Shown here piece by piece: positions 53,536-64,000 of a stretch of 64,000 nt of DNA; the stretch's first letter is position 1, and every line of letters starts with the position of its first letter. The notes under the pieces were generated by a model. That model did no database searches, had not been told where the DNA came from, and was given only the letters and a program-made list of their open reading frames with translations. Made by a program: the position numbers and the translations under genes. Source of the DNA: Astrothelium macrocarpum (taxonomy: Eukaryota > Ascomycota > Dothideomycetes > Trypetheliales > Trypetheliaceae); assembly GCA_021030915.1 (NCBI GenBank), contig JAGEMR010000017.1, forward strand, positions 62,001-126,000, written 5' to 3'.

Positions 53536-54714
53536 GAGAAAGCTTGGCACTTTCCAGCTCATCTGTAATACTACTGTTAGTGGGTGAGTCATGTAAATCT
53601 CATACCGATTAGTGCTTAGAGAGAAAGGGAGTGATTACTTGAATGGTCGATTTCCACAGGTGCAAGAAGCAAAGTCGAGAGCTGAATGTTGATCGCAGAA
53701 AACGGTGTCGAAGACCGTGCCCAGCCAGCGTTTCGTCTTACCATTTCGGCGTCGCTAATTCGAATGAAACATCGCTTAGTTCTATTGATAAATATAGCTG
53801 AATGCCCAAGCTTTGCTTAATCAAACGAAGATTTGTTGTGTTCTGTCGCTCACGATCGCCGTTGCAGGCTCTGTGCTCTAATATTATTTTCGAAGTGCAT
53901 CTCCAGTGGCCTAGAAGCAACGTCAGTATGTTACCGTCTGCTGCAGTGTCCATGGCGAATGCTAGAATAGGCTGTATTCGGTGCAGGGATTGAGGAAAAG
54001 GAGCGTGATGCAGGTCTATCGTGGCCCTTGTCAACCACCATCTTAACCACACCCTTGGGTTGCTTTTCACCAATCTCCACTTTACCCACCCACACACCTA
54101 AGGCTATGCTGGTCCGGGCTTGTTCAACGATCCCGTTCATGTCTCATGATTCCTCCGCGCTCCTTTGCATGCGCCTTGCCCAATTCTTGCCTGAGGGATG
54201 GGGAAAAAATCGAGCCAACATCCTGGCTGACGTCACGTCAGGACCTCTTTAAGCTGGCGTTCCCTTCACTTTTCTGCTGCATCGCCAGCGATATGCGAGC
54301 CGTCTCGTGAAAAAATGAATGTGTTTAATATAAGTGAATCACGATGATTCCCCAGCCGTGTGTGTTAGGCTCATCGCCAGAGGGAGCCAAATCACTCGGC
54401 CGAGCCCTTTACTCCGCCCCGACGGGATGGAGACGACTCTCGTTACGTACCCTCCTTTCCAGGAGCAATTGGATGAAGAAGCGAAGAGTATGCCGTCGCA
54501 CCTGTGGCTTTCTCTCACTGCTGCAACAACTGTGGCTGACTGCATGAAAAGCTCAGTTTCAAGATCAAGGGTCAAGAAGGTAAAGACGGCTCATGTCTCT
54601 CCCATGATCCAGAAGAGCCGCGCTAACCAAATTGCGCAAAAAAGGCGTAGATTTTGTGTAAAACATGTCCACTCCGAGCCGCTTTCAACGGCTGTTCTAA
54701 CCATCAAATTATAG
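53536..54714. other. Spacer between the two acylphosphatase-like copies
   Basis: About 1.2 kb. A plus-strand frame (54334-54714) may include a 5' exon of copy 2: around 54545-54574 one frame reads KLSFKIKGQE, like the first beta strand of acylphosphatases, and ends at a GTAAAG donor. However, its phase does not join cleanly to the exon at 54715. No other gene seen. Confidence 0.4.
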
Positions 54715-55236
54715 ATCTATGATCTGCGATAAAGCTACTGCTCTAAAAGTTACCGGTTATTGCTATGATGCCGTAGACGGCAGTGTGAGTTACTCCGTAC
54801 ACAGTTCGAAGATTATTTGATTTCAATCAGTAGCTTTACCGCCTAACCTTCCTTTCAATCATTCAAGCACTCTTTCTTAGCTTTGAGAATCTCTGTCTTT
54901 TTCAATTCTTGTCTCCTTTTGTTGATTCTGACTGATTCCGTCTCAATTCATTCGCTTCGCGATCCACACTAACAACACCATGCACAGATATGCGGCGAAG
55001 CGCAAGGCGACGAATCACAATTGAACGATTTCATCGCGTACTTGCGCAAGGGGCCCGTCACAGCCGATTTTGTCCGCGCAGAGATAACGGAAATACGAGC
55101 TCGCTATAATGAACGTCGTTTTCTAAGTACGCCTGATGGACACGAAAATCTATTCTATCAAACGCCAAGCGGATCTATATTCACTAGCTCGAGTATGACC
55201 GACTCGGGAGGTACGAGCAGATCAACTTTGGGTTGA
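54715..55236 (+). CDS. Acylphosphatase-fold protein, copy 2 (partial; possible pseudogene)
   Basis: Two supported exons, 54715-54784 and 54988-55236, with a 203-bp intron (GTGAGT..ACAG). They encode SMICDKATALKVTGYCYDAV, DGSICGEAQGDESQLNDFIA, then YLRKGPVTADFVRAEITEIR, and a unique Ser/Gly-rich tail. The first exon is 70 nt with the same phases as the matching 70-nt exon of copy 1 (53235-53304), and the residues align without gaps (RDLIADIALRLHISG against RSMICDKATALKVTG). The catalytic Asn position reads YD. The 5' end could not be joined in frame, so it is either incompletely modelled or decayed. Confidence 0.5.
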
Positions 55237-55592
55237 ACAGGCATGGGAGATATGAGCGACACCGATCAGACGGTCGGAGGGGCTCTACCTTGCGGTAAAC
55301 AAATTGGAAAAATTTCCCTGAACGAGATGGAAGATTGTCATTTGAGATTTTCTTTGATTCGTAGTTCGGACTTCTGTTGTTGTTCAATTTTGGCATTGGG
55401 TCTGGCTCTTTTTTATCTTGCATAGTTTGATACCACACTTGGCGCATAGACTGTTATGGGAACACGGCGCAATTCGGCTAATGTACGATATCAAGTTCGG
55501 GTTTTACTTGAAGGACAGAGACTCTGCTATTTATATTTTCAAAGGGTATTTTGATTGTGTCATGCGTTCATTACTGCCCACCAGTTACTTGC
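55237..55592. other. Intergenic, convergent 3' region
   Basis: 356-bp spacer between the 3' ends of the acylphosphatase-like copy 2 (plus) and the seryl-tRNA synthetase gene (minus). Nothing else seen. Confidence 0.4.
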
Positions 55593-57138
55593 CTATCGAA
55601 TCGGGACTGCTCCGTCTCCCTTCCTTGCACTGGTTGAGGTTTTTGGCAACTCCTTCACATACGGCAAAAACTCGGGTTCGCCTGGTAGGTATTTACGCAA
55701 TACCTGGGGCACTTCGATTCCATCTTCCTTCTGGTAGTTCTCAAGAATACAGCAAAGCGCACGTTCTGTGGCGCAAAGCGTTGCATTCAGAGCATGCGCA
55801 TACACCTTTTTGGTAGCTGTCTTCGTCTTGGGACCGTAGCGAACTTCTAGCTCACGCGTTTGATAGTCAGTACAATTGGAAGCGGATACGAGCTCTTTGT
55901 ACTCGGTTTGGTATGGGAACCACGCCTCGAGGTCGTACTTTTTGGCCGCTGCGTTGTTAAGAGCGCCTGAGACCTGATTGAAACGTGAATATGTTTTAAC
56001 ATTTATATAGTATGGCGAGGCCGACTTACGATTGCTACTACTTGATAGGGTAGGCCTAACGATTTGTAGAACTCTTCCGAGTTTGCAAGCATTCTCTCAA
56101 GAAAATCCCAGGATTCTTCAGGTTTGCAGTAAACAAATTGCTCGACTTTTTCAAATTGATGTATTCGAAACAGGCCCCAAGCATCCTTGCCGTGAGATCC
56201 GGCTTCTTTTCTGAAACATGTTGAATAACCTGCATAAAGAATTGGAAGATCCTGAGCTTGTAGCCATTCATCTTGATGGATAGCAGAGAGCGGCTGTTCT
56301 GAAGTTGCTATAAGGTATTTGTCCGTAGCTGCTGTGCCGTCATCGGTGACCTTGTAGAGCTGGGGAGAAAGTTAGTCTTGGTAGGCGGATGTGAACGTCA
56401 TAATGGGAGTGAAGGTTACCTCTTCGTCGAATTGTGAAAGCTGTGCGGTCTTTGCCATTGCTTCGCGTGCCATCATGAATGGAGGTTGTATCATTGTGTA
56501 GCCTTTGAGTTCAAGATGTGTTGCAGCGTAAGTAATGAGGGCCTGGTTGAGCCAGAAGCCCTTGCCTGTTAAGCAGTAGCCTCTATGTCCGGCAATCTTG
56601 ACGCCTCTGTCCGGGTCATAGCCGCCTAATCGCCACATGATCTCATGATGTGAAAGTGCTCCTTTCTTCGTCTTATCGAACGTGTCAGGAGCCCACGTGC
56701 GTATGACCTCGTTGTTTGCCTGAATTGTGGTCAGTGCCAGTGAGACCCTTTGAGAAAGAAAAAAAGGCAGACCTCATCACTGCTAATTGGCACAGAGTCA
56801 TGCACATAATTGCCAATTCTTTTAATCTTTGCACGAAGGTTTTCTAGTTTCTCGTCTGCCTCCTTCTCTTTTGCGGCCTTGTCGCGCTCCAGATTTCCCT
56901 TTTGCTCAAGCTCTGCATCCGCACTCTCCTTGGCTCTTTTCTTCTTGCCTATCTCTTTCTGTACCTCATTGATCTTCGAGCCGATTTGGGTAGCCGCATA
57001 TTGTACTACTCGGTGGTCTTCCCACAACCGAATAACCTCGTCAACAATGTCCGTTGACTCTCCGCGCCGCTCTTGGGATTTCTTGATAAGTGTGGGGTTA
57101 CCGCCTCGATCAGCAATGAAATCATTTGTATCCAGCAT
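55593..57138 (-). CDS. SES1: Seryl-tRNA synthetase, cytosolic
   Basis: Four exons: 57138-56773, 56719-56420, 56359-56030 and 55973-55593, 458 residues. It charges tRNA-Ser with serine. The N-terminal coiled-coil arm (residues about 40-110, KEIGKKKRAKESADAELEQK) is the tRNA-binding module. The class II core includes RGYCLTGKGFWLNQALI, FMMAREAMAKTAQLSQFDEELYKV, TSEQPLSAIH, CFRKEAGSHGKDAWGLFRIHQFEKVEQF (motif 2) and ALNATLCATERALCCILENYQ (motif 3). There is no import signal, so this is the cytosolic enzyme. The start MLDTNDFIADRGGNP matches the family N-terminus. Confidence 0.96.
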
Positions 57139-58385
57139 CGCAACCGTCCGTGCAATATAGAAAGAGCAGAGGGCGAGAGTGTCGAGAGGGTCAAGTCAAG
57201 TGGAACAAGTCAAGTAGAGGATTGTGTTTCAGCCCGATGTGTCACGATACAAGAAAATTCAATAGAGACTTCAGCAAGTTTCAATCAATTGCAATAAAGC
57301 ACAGGGAATTGTGCAGGAATGTATGCGTACTGTGCACTGACTTTAGTCACTGATGGATGAGTGTTTTGCGGCTTAATTTCGCGTGGGGCAGAACCCTGAG
57401 ATGGTGTGTTGTCGGAGCTTCTGCAACCTGGTGTGCCGAGTGTCGATAGCGAATATGGATGGAACTCGACGAAGAAGCTATTGTGTGAGGCTTAAATACC
57501 TATTGAATCTGTTGGGTCGTCGGGAACACATTTATCACCATGTGGTTACAAATGATAGCGGCGAGCGAGTCAGTTCTCTACTACCTAGTGTGCTTAGATA
57601 AATGTAAATAAAACTCCATTGTCATCCAGTAACTATGTGATTCCCGGCTTTTACGGATGGGATCGGTATGAGAAAAACCTGATAGCGTAAGCAAAGAGAA
57701 ATCCTACAAGCAACCTCTGATTGTTGCAATTATTTCCACATAATGTTCGCAGTACGACAGCAAGAGCTACATTTGGACGATCCATTGCAAGACAACTTAT
57801 GGTAATAATGAAATGCGAGAAGTTGACACAACCAGCTGGCTTAGCGAATTAGCTTTTCGGAGGTGTTTATGGCTAATGAACGTCTATCAACGTTTGATAT
57901 GGCTTGATCATTCGTGGCCAATTGCTATAAATATGTGGCAACCCACAAACATTTGAGCTGGACAGCGGCACTTTTAGCGGCTGCTTTTCAAGAGTCTTTT
58001 GCGACCCATAAGGAGGTACATTTGACTAAATGATATCTAGAAATCGGAAAATATATGACTGTAGCACAAATCACATGGATATCTTCGCCGAATTCCCAAG
58101 TGTGAACACAGATGGTGCGCTATGTCTTCACTTTGGTGTGTGAGGCTGGACTTCAAACGCAATAAAATACGTCGCAGATTCCTCTTCATATGTGCCGCAG
58201 TTGTATCCTATTGGCTACTGCATCCGGGAACGGGTCCTACGTAGCACGTTCAAGTCGAAACCCGACTGTAGTGAATGTGTGATCATACATCAGCTTGAAC
58301 CGATGATACCTCACCGTATGCCTGAGCTAGTACAACATGCACTGCTCAACGTCATCCGGGAAGAAACTTCTCCATCTATTTGAAA
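57139..58385. other. Divergent promoter region
   Basis: 1.25 kb between the seryl-tRNA synthetase start (minus) and the acidic membrane-anchored protein start (plus). Only short frames; no RNA gene recognised. Confidence 0.45.
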
Positions 58386-59644
58386 ATGGCGATCAATGGC
58401 AAACTGAAGTCTGTCTTGATTATTTGCCTGCTGGCTTTCCTTGTCCTTCAATTGAAAAATGCCCTTAATGAAGAGAAAAGAGTTGATGACAATCCTGTGC
58501 CGGTACCTTGGCATACCATTGGATCCGGATACCTCTCTGGTATTATTCAGAAACTATCCATCCGGGCGGGCACTCCTTCAGGGGAAAGTTCGTCAGGGTC
58601 GTCATCAGAGGAAGAAGCGTCTGGGGATGATTCTGATGCTTTTGAAACTTCTCTTAATGAAGTCGACCTTGACAAACCTGCAAGTGAGGATGAATGGAAT
58701 GAACTTATTGGTAAAGGTTGCAAACTTTTGAGCTTGATTGCAATGGACGTCGACGACGCGGACAGCGTACTGCAGAACCAAGGATTCCAATCTCAAAGTC
58801 AGTTTTCGGACTTTTCTGATCTGGAAGAGAATGGCTGGGGTGATATAGATATCGGTGATATTCAAGACCCTTTTGGTAATGTCATATTCATGTCAACAGC
58901 TTTAGATGCGTTGGATCTTTCACAAGCGACGACTCAAGACGGAGGAAATAATAATGCTATTGAGTGGAGACAAGATGAGGGTGGTAATTATAAAGGAACA
59001 GATTTTGATGTTAGTTGAAATAATAAATTGGTATGAAGAAGAGCTCACATAGACATGGATAGGAAACTGGAGGAAGATACTACAACGTGTACAACCCCAC
59101 TGAGGGAGTCATCTTCGCCCTGCAGAGCTACAGTCCTAAATCTCCTGAAAACAAGCCTCCTGACAGTCCCCTTGGAGGGCCAGCCCGTCTCCCACCCTTG
59201 ACCCGGTGGTCTGATGTAACTTTTCTTGAGTGGCAGCATGAGATAAACGGTGGTCCAATGCGAGGATTACGATACATTTTCCGAAACAAAATCGATAATG
59301 TGGCAACAAGGAATGCAATCAGTCGAGCTCTTCACCTTTCTTCGCATACTCCAATACCGGTAGATGGTTCTTCGAATGATGGCCAAGGCTCAGACACGGA
59401 CCCTCCGGCATGGTATCCAGGACCATGGCCTGGAGTGACATTCTCCACAGACACCGATGAGGGACAGGCGCTTTTGGCGACCCCCAGTGCAGCTGGACCT
59501 GCTTGGCTTTTGATTCAACATAAGAAAGAATTCTCTGATAAATCGATTTCACAAATTCAGGTTTTCGAGGATGATGACGCTTTTTTTGGAGGCGGCGGTG
59601 GTATTTGTATGTTTTTGAACATTGTCGACGGCGGAAGCAGTTGA
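58386..59644 (+). CDS. Acidic, membrane-anchored protein of unknown function
   Basis: Two exons, 58386-59009 and 59063-59644 (intron 59010-59062, GTTAGT..GATAG), 401 residues. The junction gives GTDFD-ETGGRYYNVYNPTEGVIFA. The N-terminus MAINGKLKSVLIICLLAFLVLQ is a signal peptide or type II anchor. A long acidic, Ser-rich segment follows (SGSSSEEEASGDDSDAFE; DLEENGWGDIDIGDIQDPFG), and then a globular-looking C-terminal half with RWSDVTFLEWQHEINGG, GLRYIFRNKIDN, PAWLLIQHKKEFSDK and GGGICMFLNIVDGG. I do not recognise a domain. The topology would place the C-terminal part in the lumen or outside the cell. Confidence 0.75.
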
Positions 59645-59986
59645 CGGATGTTTGTTTTTTAATACCGATAATCGAATATTGAGAACATGGTTGTGGCTTA
59701 CCGTAGATGTGATAGTATCGGAGTATGCAAAGGATGAATACAGCTGGATACTAAGTTGTAGAAAAATTTGGGGGCGTCTCGTTCCGTCTTACGTTGCACG
59801 TGCTTTCGCGTCAAACCGTGTCAGCTGCGTCACTATGACGCATGTACGTAAACAGTTCTCTCGGGAAACACTGGGAAGATTAGACCTGTTCCTCTCTTGT
59901 ACATAGGTAGACAAATTCGTACGTTCCTTGAAAGAAGCTATAGGTGTTTCTTGCAAAATCAGTCTTTGCGATCAACAATTGTCACG
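59645..59986. other. Intergenic region
   Basis: 342 bp between two plus-strand genes, holding a probable 3' end and promoter. Nothing else seen. Confidence 0.4.
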
Positions 59987-60861
59987 ATGCCGATGCCAAT
60001 AGTTGGCGCTAGCAATTCTTGCCCTCATCATGGCTTTTCAGGTTATAAGATGGGAAAAGATCCTTTAAAGAGCACCTCTGGCAATGCGCGCAAGATATCA
60101 TCTGCAACCCCAAAGGCATTATCATCTGATAAGTCTCCATCTACTTCGAAACGTGCATATGTCGATGCCAATGGGGGAGAGCCCTCTTCCCTCGATAGGA
60201 ATCGGCTTAACAACAACGCTAGTCCAAACGATGACCATGACGCCGAGGAGGCAGCTCCTAAAAGGCGACGAATATCACAGGACTCAGGCAAAGATGCCAA
60301 CAGTAGCTCTTCGAACAAGAAGACAAACAATATGGACGGCATTCCTGATCTCTCCAATATCCATCTTGACGGCGAAGATACCGATACAGTTCCTATTTAT
60401 GATTCATGTGGTGAGATTCGCAAGAAGATTTCGTCTTATCTATGTCGAAAAGGTGTCGAGCAAAGCTGGCTCCTCAAAACTTTCAAAGAGCAGTATCATA
60501 CCGAGAAGCAGCCTACGCGCATGGATTTCGGCAAACTGAACAAATTCCGAGCTGCCAAAGGAGCAGATGTGGGAAACACAAATACAATATACTATGCAGC
60601 ATACGTGTTCTTTGAGAAATTGAGGATCAAGGAGGGCAAGCCCAAGAGTCAACACCGATTAGACATGGAACAGGCGTGGCCGGAGGGAGCAGACACAAAG
60701 AGGCATGCCAGAAACAAGCGGTAAGTGTTTCATTTTTACCAGTAATAAGATGACTGTGAAGACAACTAAAACGACTATCTAGCATCTTGGTTGAGAAGGG
60801 AACGCCAATCTACAAGGATAGTCTCGGTCGACTTCACACTGGAGAGTTGCATTGCTATTAA
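59987..60861 (+). CDS. DUF7726-like fungal protein
   Basis: Two exons, 59987-60720 and 60783-60861 (intron 60721-60782, GTAAGT..TCTAG), 270 residues. The first half is low-complexity Ser/Lys/Asp with a basic PKRRRIS motif that could act as a nuclear localisation signal. The second half carries the domain: IYDSCGEIRKKISSYLCRKG, WLLKTFKEQY, GKLNKFRAAKGADVGNTNTI, YYAAYVFFEKLRIKEGKPKS. This pattern (D-S-C, then a helix, then FF-K) is like fungal DUF7726 proteins, whose role is unknown. A nuclear, possibly DNA-associated role is only inference. Start chosen at the first ATG (MPMPIVGASNS). Confidence 0.8.
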
Positions 60862-61002
60862 GCGAAGGTTATTCAAAGAATTTAGTTCGTAGATTCACCT
60901 GTATTAGTAGAATTAATATTCCAAGGGACGCTTTTCGGTTCACAGTCCATCTCAGCATCTACACGTCCCTGGCATGTATCCACGCTGCTCTTTCTACCGA
61001 TC

Positions 61003-63631
61003 TCATCCAACAACAATAGCATCGATCCAAGGCGTTCCACTTGTCTGGAAAAACGTCACCACATTCCCACCGTACAAATAATCCACATTCAGAGTCTGAG
61101 TCTGATTCCCACTAAATGTCAATGTCTGATTCGTCAAGAAATTCATCCCCACATTCACCGTCCCATCTCCGCCTCCAATCACCGTCAACGTTCCCGCACC
61201 CGCACTCCCATTCTGCGTCCGCACATCGGCAATCTCGGCCCATCCGCCCTCGTACAGCTGCACGCCGCCGTCCACAATGGTGTTATTCAGACCAGACTGC
61301 CGGCCCTCAAAAGACCCAATGAAGCACCCGAGCAAACCATCTTCGGCTTCGTAGCGCGGACCGGGGTTCGCAGGCACCCAGATTTGGATCTCCGGGATGC
61401 CGACGGAGTAGTACTGCTGGTTGAGGACGGTGATGTTGATGAGGTCGGTTTCGACAACGGTACCGGTGCCGGTCGCTGGTGTGGTGGTCGCGTTGTCGGA
61501 GTAGCTGAGCGCGCTGGAGGAAGGGCTTGTGAAGAGGACGGTATTGACGCTGTTGCCAACGCAGTCGGTCCAGGGGTTACGCTCGGCGACGACGGAGCCG
61601 TTGCCAAGGGAGACGCGGATGGCTTTGGGACAGGCCATGACGCCTCCTTCGTGGATGCCGTCCATTTTCTTGGTGTCGTCCATGATGGCAAGGGAGACGC
61701 TGCTGATATTTCTTGCGCGTGGAAGGGTGATGGTGATTGTTGTGTATGGCTGTTGGGTTTGGTTGTTGGTATAGCGATTATCAGGTGTATCGTCGTACCA
61801 TAGAAGGCCATCAATCATCTTCCACGGCTGGTAGGGTGCAATATCGCCATTTGCGCTAAAGACGTAATCTGTTGTGATATTAGGGAGACCCCAGGGAGCG
61901 TTGGGGTTGGTAAGAATATTCTCATATCGGGGTTGGTTAGCCAATTTGGTAACGGCACTGGAGCTGTTGCTAGGAAGTGTGATATTGACAGGAGCCAGAG
62001 TAGATTGTTGATGGAGAAGCACGCCATTGATGTAGACTGAAAGACCGGTAGAGTGCGCCTGAGTACTGTAATGCGTTCCAGTGCTATCCCATAAAAGGGA
62101 GATGAGAGAGCCATGATACGGTAAATCCTCAACCGCAAAGTAAGACCAATTGCTTGGAACAAGAGGGCGGAGTTCAATACGGTTGTCAAGAGTAGGGATG
62201 ATTCCGATCAGATTTGTGAAGACATTGTCAAAATACGTCGAATGGAAGTAGTGCTCGCTGTGATTCGTTGTATCTCCGGACCACTCATTGATTGTTGGGT
62301 AGTGAGACTCTGCCGTATACGGAATGTCGTCTTTGTAATTTGTCAGAGCATATGTCTCCATGGCTTGGTAGAAGAGCTGCGGTGTAGCCACACTGCTAAG
62401 ATTGTATCTGGCTAACCTTGCCAGAGTTCCAAGATATACTGATGTGCTGAAAGGCCACGATTGGCCTTGCCAGATACAACAATAAGTAACATTCTTCAAT
62501 GCAGTAAAGTACGGACTCGTTTGTTCCAAGGTCGTTGGGCCGTATTGAGTGATGAATTCATGCTCATTCAGACCAGCCTCAAGCCCTCTGATCATGTTGC
62601 TATCAGTACCAACGTCAAGTCGGTACGGGAAATATCCTATCATTTGCCGGCCAACAACAGGCAGATTGGTACCTTCTACGACATCAATCCAAAATTGAAG
62701 ATCTGTGTCATACAGCATATCAAGCATTCGGCTGTACAGACCATCACCGTATTGGTTCCACTCATCAGCCAACGAAGTATTGCCCGCAAGCTGTGCAACA
62801 GTGGCAATCGCGCGTGCTCCAGCAACCATGTAGGAGTTGAAATTAGGCCTATAGGTCTCGGGCCCAAGCCAGATTATATTGTAATCATTATCAAAAGATT
62901 CCCAGTATTGCACAGGACCACCATTTGGTCCACCAGTGACGTATCCGGGTAATGAGAACTCTTGAGCATCAGATAGAGGAGTTCGGTGGTAAAGATGCGT
63001 GTCATTATTGATTGTAGCATTCCACAAGTTATAGCTATCAATCATGCCATAGAGTTGTGAAGTGAGAAAGGTGGTATCGCCCAGCGCCTGCGCCGCCTCA
63101 TAGATTGCACGATGAATGTAATGCGTATACGAAATGCCACTAATTGCTTCTACGCCTGCTCGAGTATAGAGCTGGATAAGATCTTTGACGTAGTTTGGAT
63201 TTCGGAGCCAGCGACATTCAACCATGTGGTGTGGCGCAGAATCTGGAATGGTCTGGAGTTTGCTTGCTAGTATCTGTCAGCTAGCATTTCCATGGCAAAT
63301 TTTGGTCTAAATTACCCCATGCGACAGGATGAATAAACTCGGTAAAGGACCAGCCATGGCCTTCATGAGCAAACTTGAGATGTCTCTTAATCACTGATGC
63401 CCGATAGTAGTAAACGTCTTGAATGGCAGAATCTGGAAAGTCTACAAAAGGGATATTGTCAAGAAACCACTGAAGTTCGTCGAGAGAATCTACATAACTT
63501 GAGTGGTTAAGAATATGTGTAGTAGGGAGATATGAATCAGGAGGTGGAAATGGCTGTAATGGATCTTGCGCTACACAAAACTTTGACACTGTCGCAAGGA
63601 AAAATGCGACCGATATTGTCGAGAACCCCAT
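61003..63631 (-). CDS. Secreted six-hairpin (MGH1-like) glycosidase with C-terminal beta modules
   Basis: Two exons, 63631-63316 and 63266-61003 (intron 63315-63267, GTAATT..ACTAG), about 859 residues. Signal peptide: MGFSTISVAFFLATVSKFCVAQ. The catalytic part (about 50-480) is an (alpha/alpha)6 toroid: DVYYYRASVIKRHLKF, HHMVECRWLRNPNYV, YDTDLQFWIDVV, YCCIWQGQSWPFSTS, SHYPTINEWSGDTTNHSEHYFHS, with acidic residues suited to an inverting glycosidase. A beta-sandwich (about 500-700, PYTTITITLPRARNISSVSL) and a C-terminal module (YEAEDGLLGCFIGSFEGRQS, ending GTPWIDAIVVG) resembling a carbohydrate-binding module follow. The substrate is unknown. It is likely an extracellular polysaccharide-degrading enzyme. 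Confidence 0.85.
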
Positions 63632-64000
63632 TTTGAGAGCCTTAACTTTTTCCCAGAGGAGATTGTAGCTCGCGCAAACTTACCTGAATGATGGTATAGC
63701 TGACTTTTCTACTTTTGACTTTTCGGCAGTACTTCTTCGTACTTGGTATGAGACATCGTCACCATCGACACCGCTCTGGAGATCTACAGGTACCTACATT
63801 TTTTCCTTGCTCTTCCAACCCCACAAACGAGTGGTTGTGCGGGGACTGGCAGGCTTCATAGCTGGGAAGCGGAGGTTCCTGGGAAGAAATTACGTCGGTG
63901 CAGATTTCTCCACCGGTCAAAGCGTCGCGGAAATGCCGATCCCCTGGTTTTATGAACGATTTTAGATCTGTTCGGCCGTCTTCCAAAGCCGAACTTAATT
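63632..64000. other. Promoter region of the six-hairpin glycosidase, window edge
   Basis: Upstream of the 63631 start. A 75-codon minus-strand frame (63759-63986) has no recognised motif; whether it is the edge of another gene cannot be judged within this window. Confidence 0.4.

Noticed and set aside
63759..63986. 75-codon minus-strand frame near the right edge
   Set aside because: No motif; lies in the expected promoter of the six-hairpin glycosidase.
1..64000. tRNA, rRNA genes and CRISPR arrays
   Set aside because: No tRNA T-arm plus acceptor pairing was recognised by eye and no regularly spaced direct repeats with unique spacers exist; CRISPR is not expected in a fungal nuclear genome.

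Overview
The window is nuclear DNA of a filamentous ascomycete (Pezizomycotina). Genes are close together, on both strands, most with one to five short introns (about 50-220 bp, GT..AG, CTAAC/CTGAC-like branch sites). The gene set includes a kexin, a GH71 alpha-1,3-glucanase, a GH3 beta-xylosidase, an RTA1-like protein, a Zn2Cys6 factor and a GPI-type adhesin. A Leotiomycetes-like fungus is my best guess, but the class cannot be fixed from the sequence alone. All gene models were assembled by eye from reading frames, splice signals and family resemblance.

Layout. 1-7.0 kb: the tail of an unknown gene, the ER SNARE Sec20, mitochondrial ribosomal protein mL53, an inorganic pyrophosphatase with a likely mitochondrial presequence, and a conserved fungal protein of unknown role. 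7.0-9.3 kb: a long gene-poor divergent promoter region. 9.3-15.3 kb: RNA biology (glycine-rich RRM protein, Rcl1 of 18S rRNA processing, a PWI/SR splicing protein) and a small hypothetical. 16.2-27.6 kb: secreted GH71 glucanase, Kex2-type protease, and a very large PhoD-like phosphatase. 28.1-33.4 kb: Zn2Cys6 factor, RTA1-like membrane protein and a small Ser/Pro/basic protein, separated by AT-rich spacers with unusual ACGCGT repeats. 33.5-39.3 kb: a 1,108-residue GPI-anchored, collagen-like and beta-repeat wall protein, then a MYND-finger protein. 39.4-39.6 kb: a palindromic MITE. 39.8-52.6 kb: GH3 beta-xylosidase with XlnR- and CreA-type promoter sites, aldo/keto reductase, CoA-binding protein, SAM methyltransferase, PRISE-type reductase, F-box-like protein, secreted type-B carboxylesterase. 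53.0-55.2 kb: two tandem, diverged acylphosphatase-fold genes that have lost the catalytic residues. 55.6-63.6 kb: cytosolic seryl-tRNA synthetase, an acidic membrane-anchored protein of unknown function, a DUF7726-like protein and a secreted six-hairpin glycosidase.

There is no clear biosynthetic cluster or prokaryote-like operon. The secreted proteins (GH71, GH3, carboxylesterase, six-hairpin glycosidase, GPI protein) together with kexin, which matures secreted proteins, fit a plant-debris or wall-remodelling lifestyle. The most unusual items are the paired acylphosphatase-like genes, the MITE whose two arms differ almost only by transitions in one direction, the exactly 18-bp-spaced ACGCGT repeats with an inverted partner cluster, and the collagen-like GPI protein.
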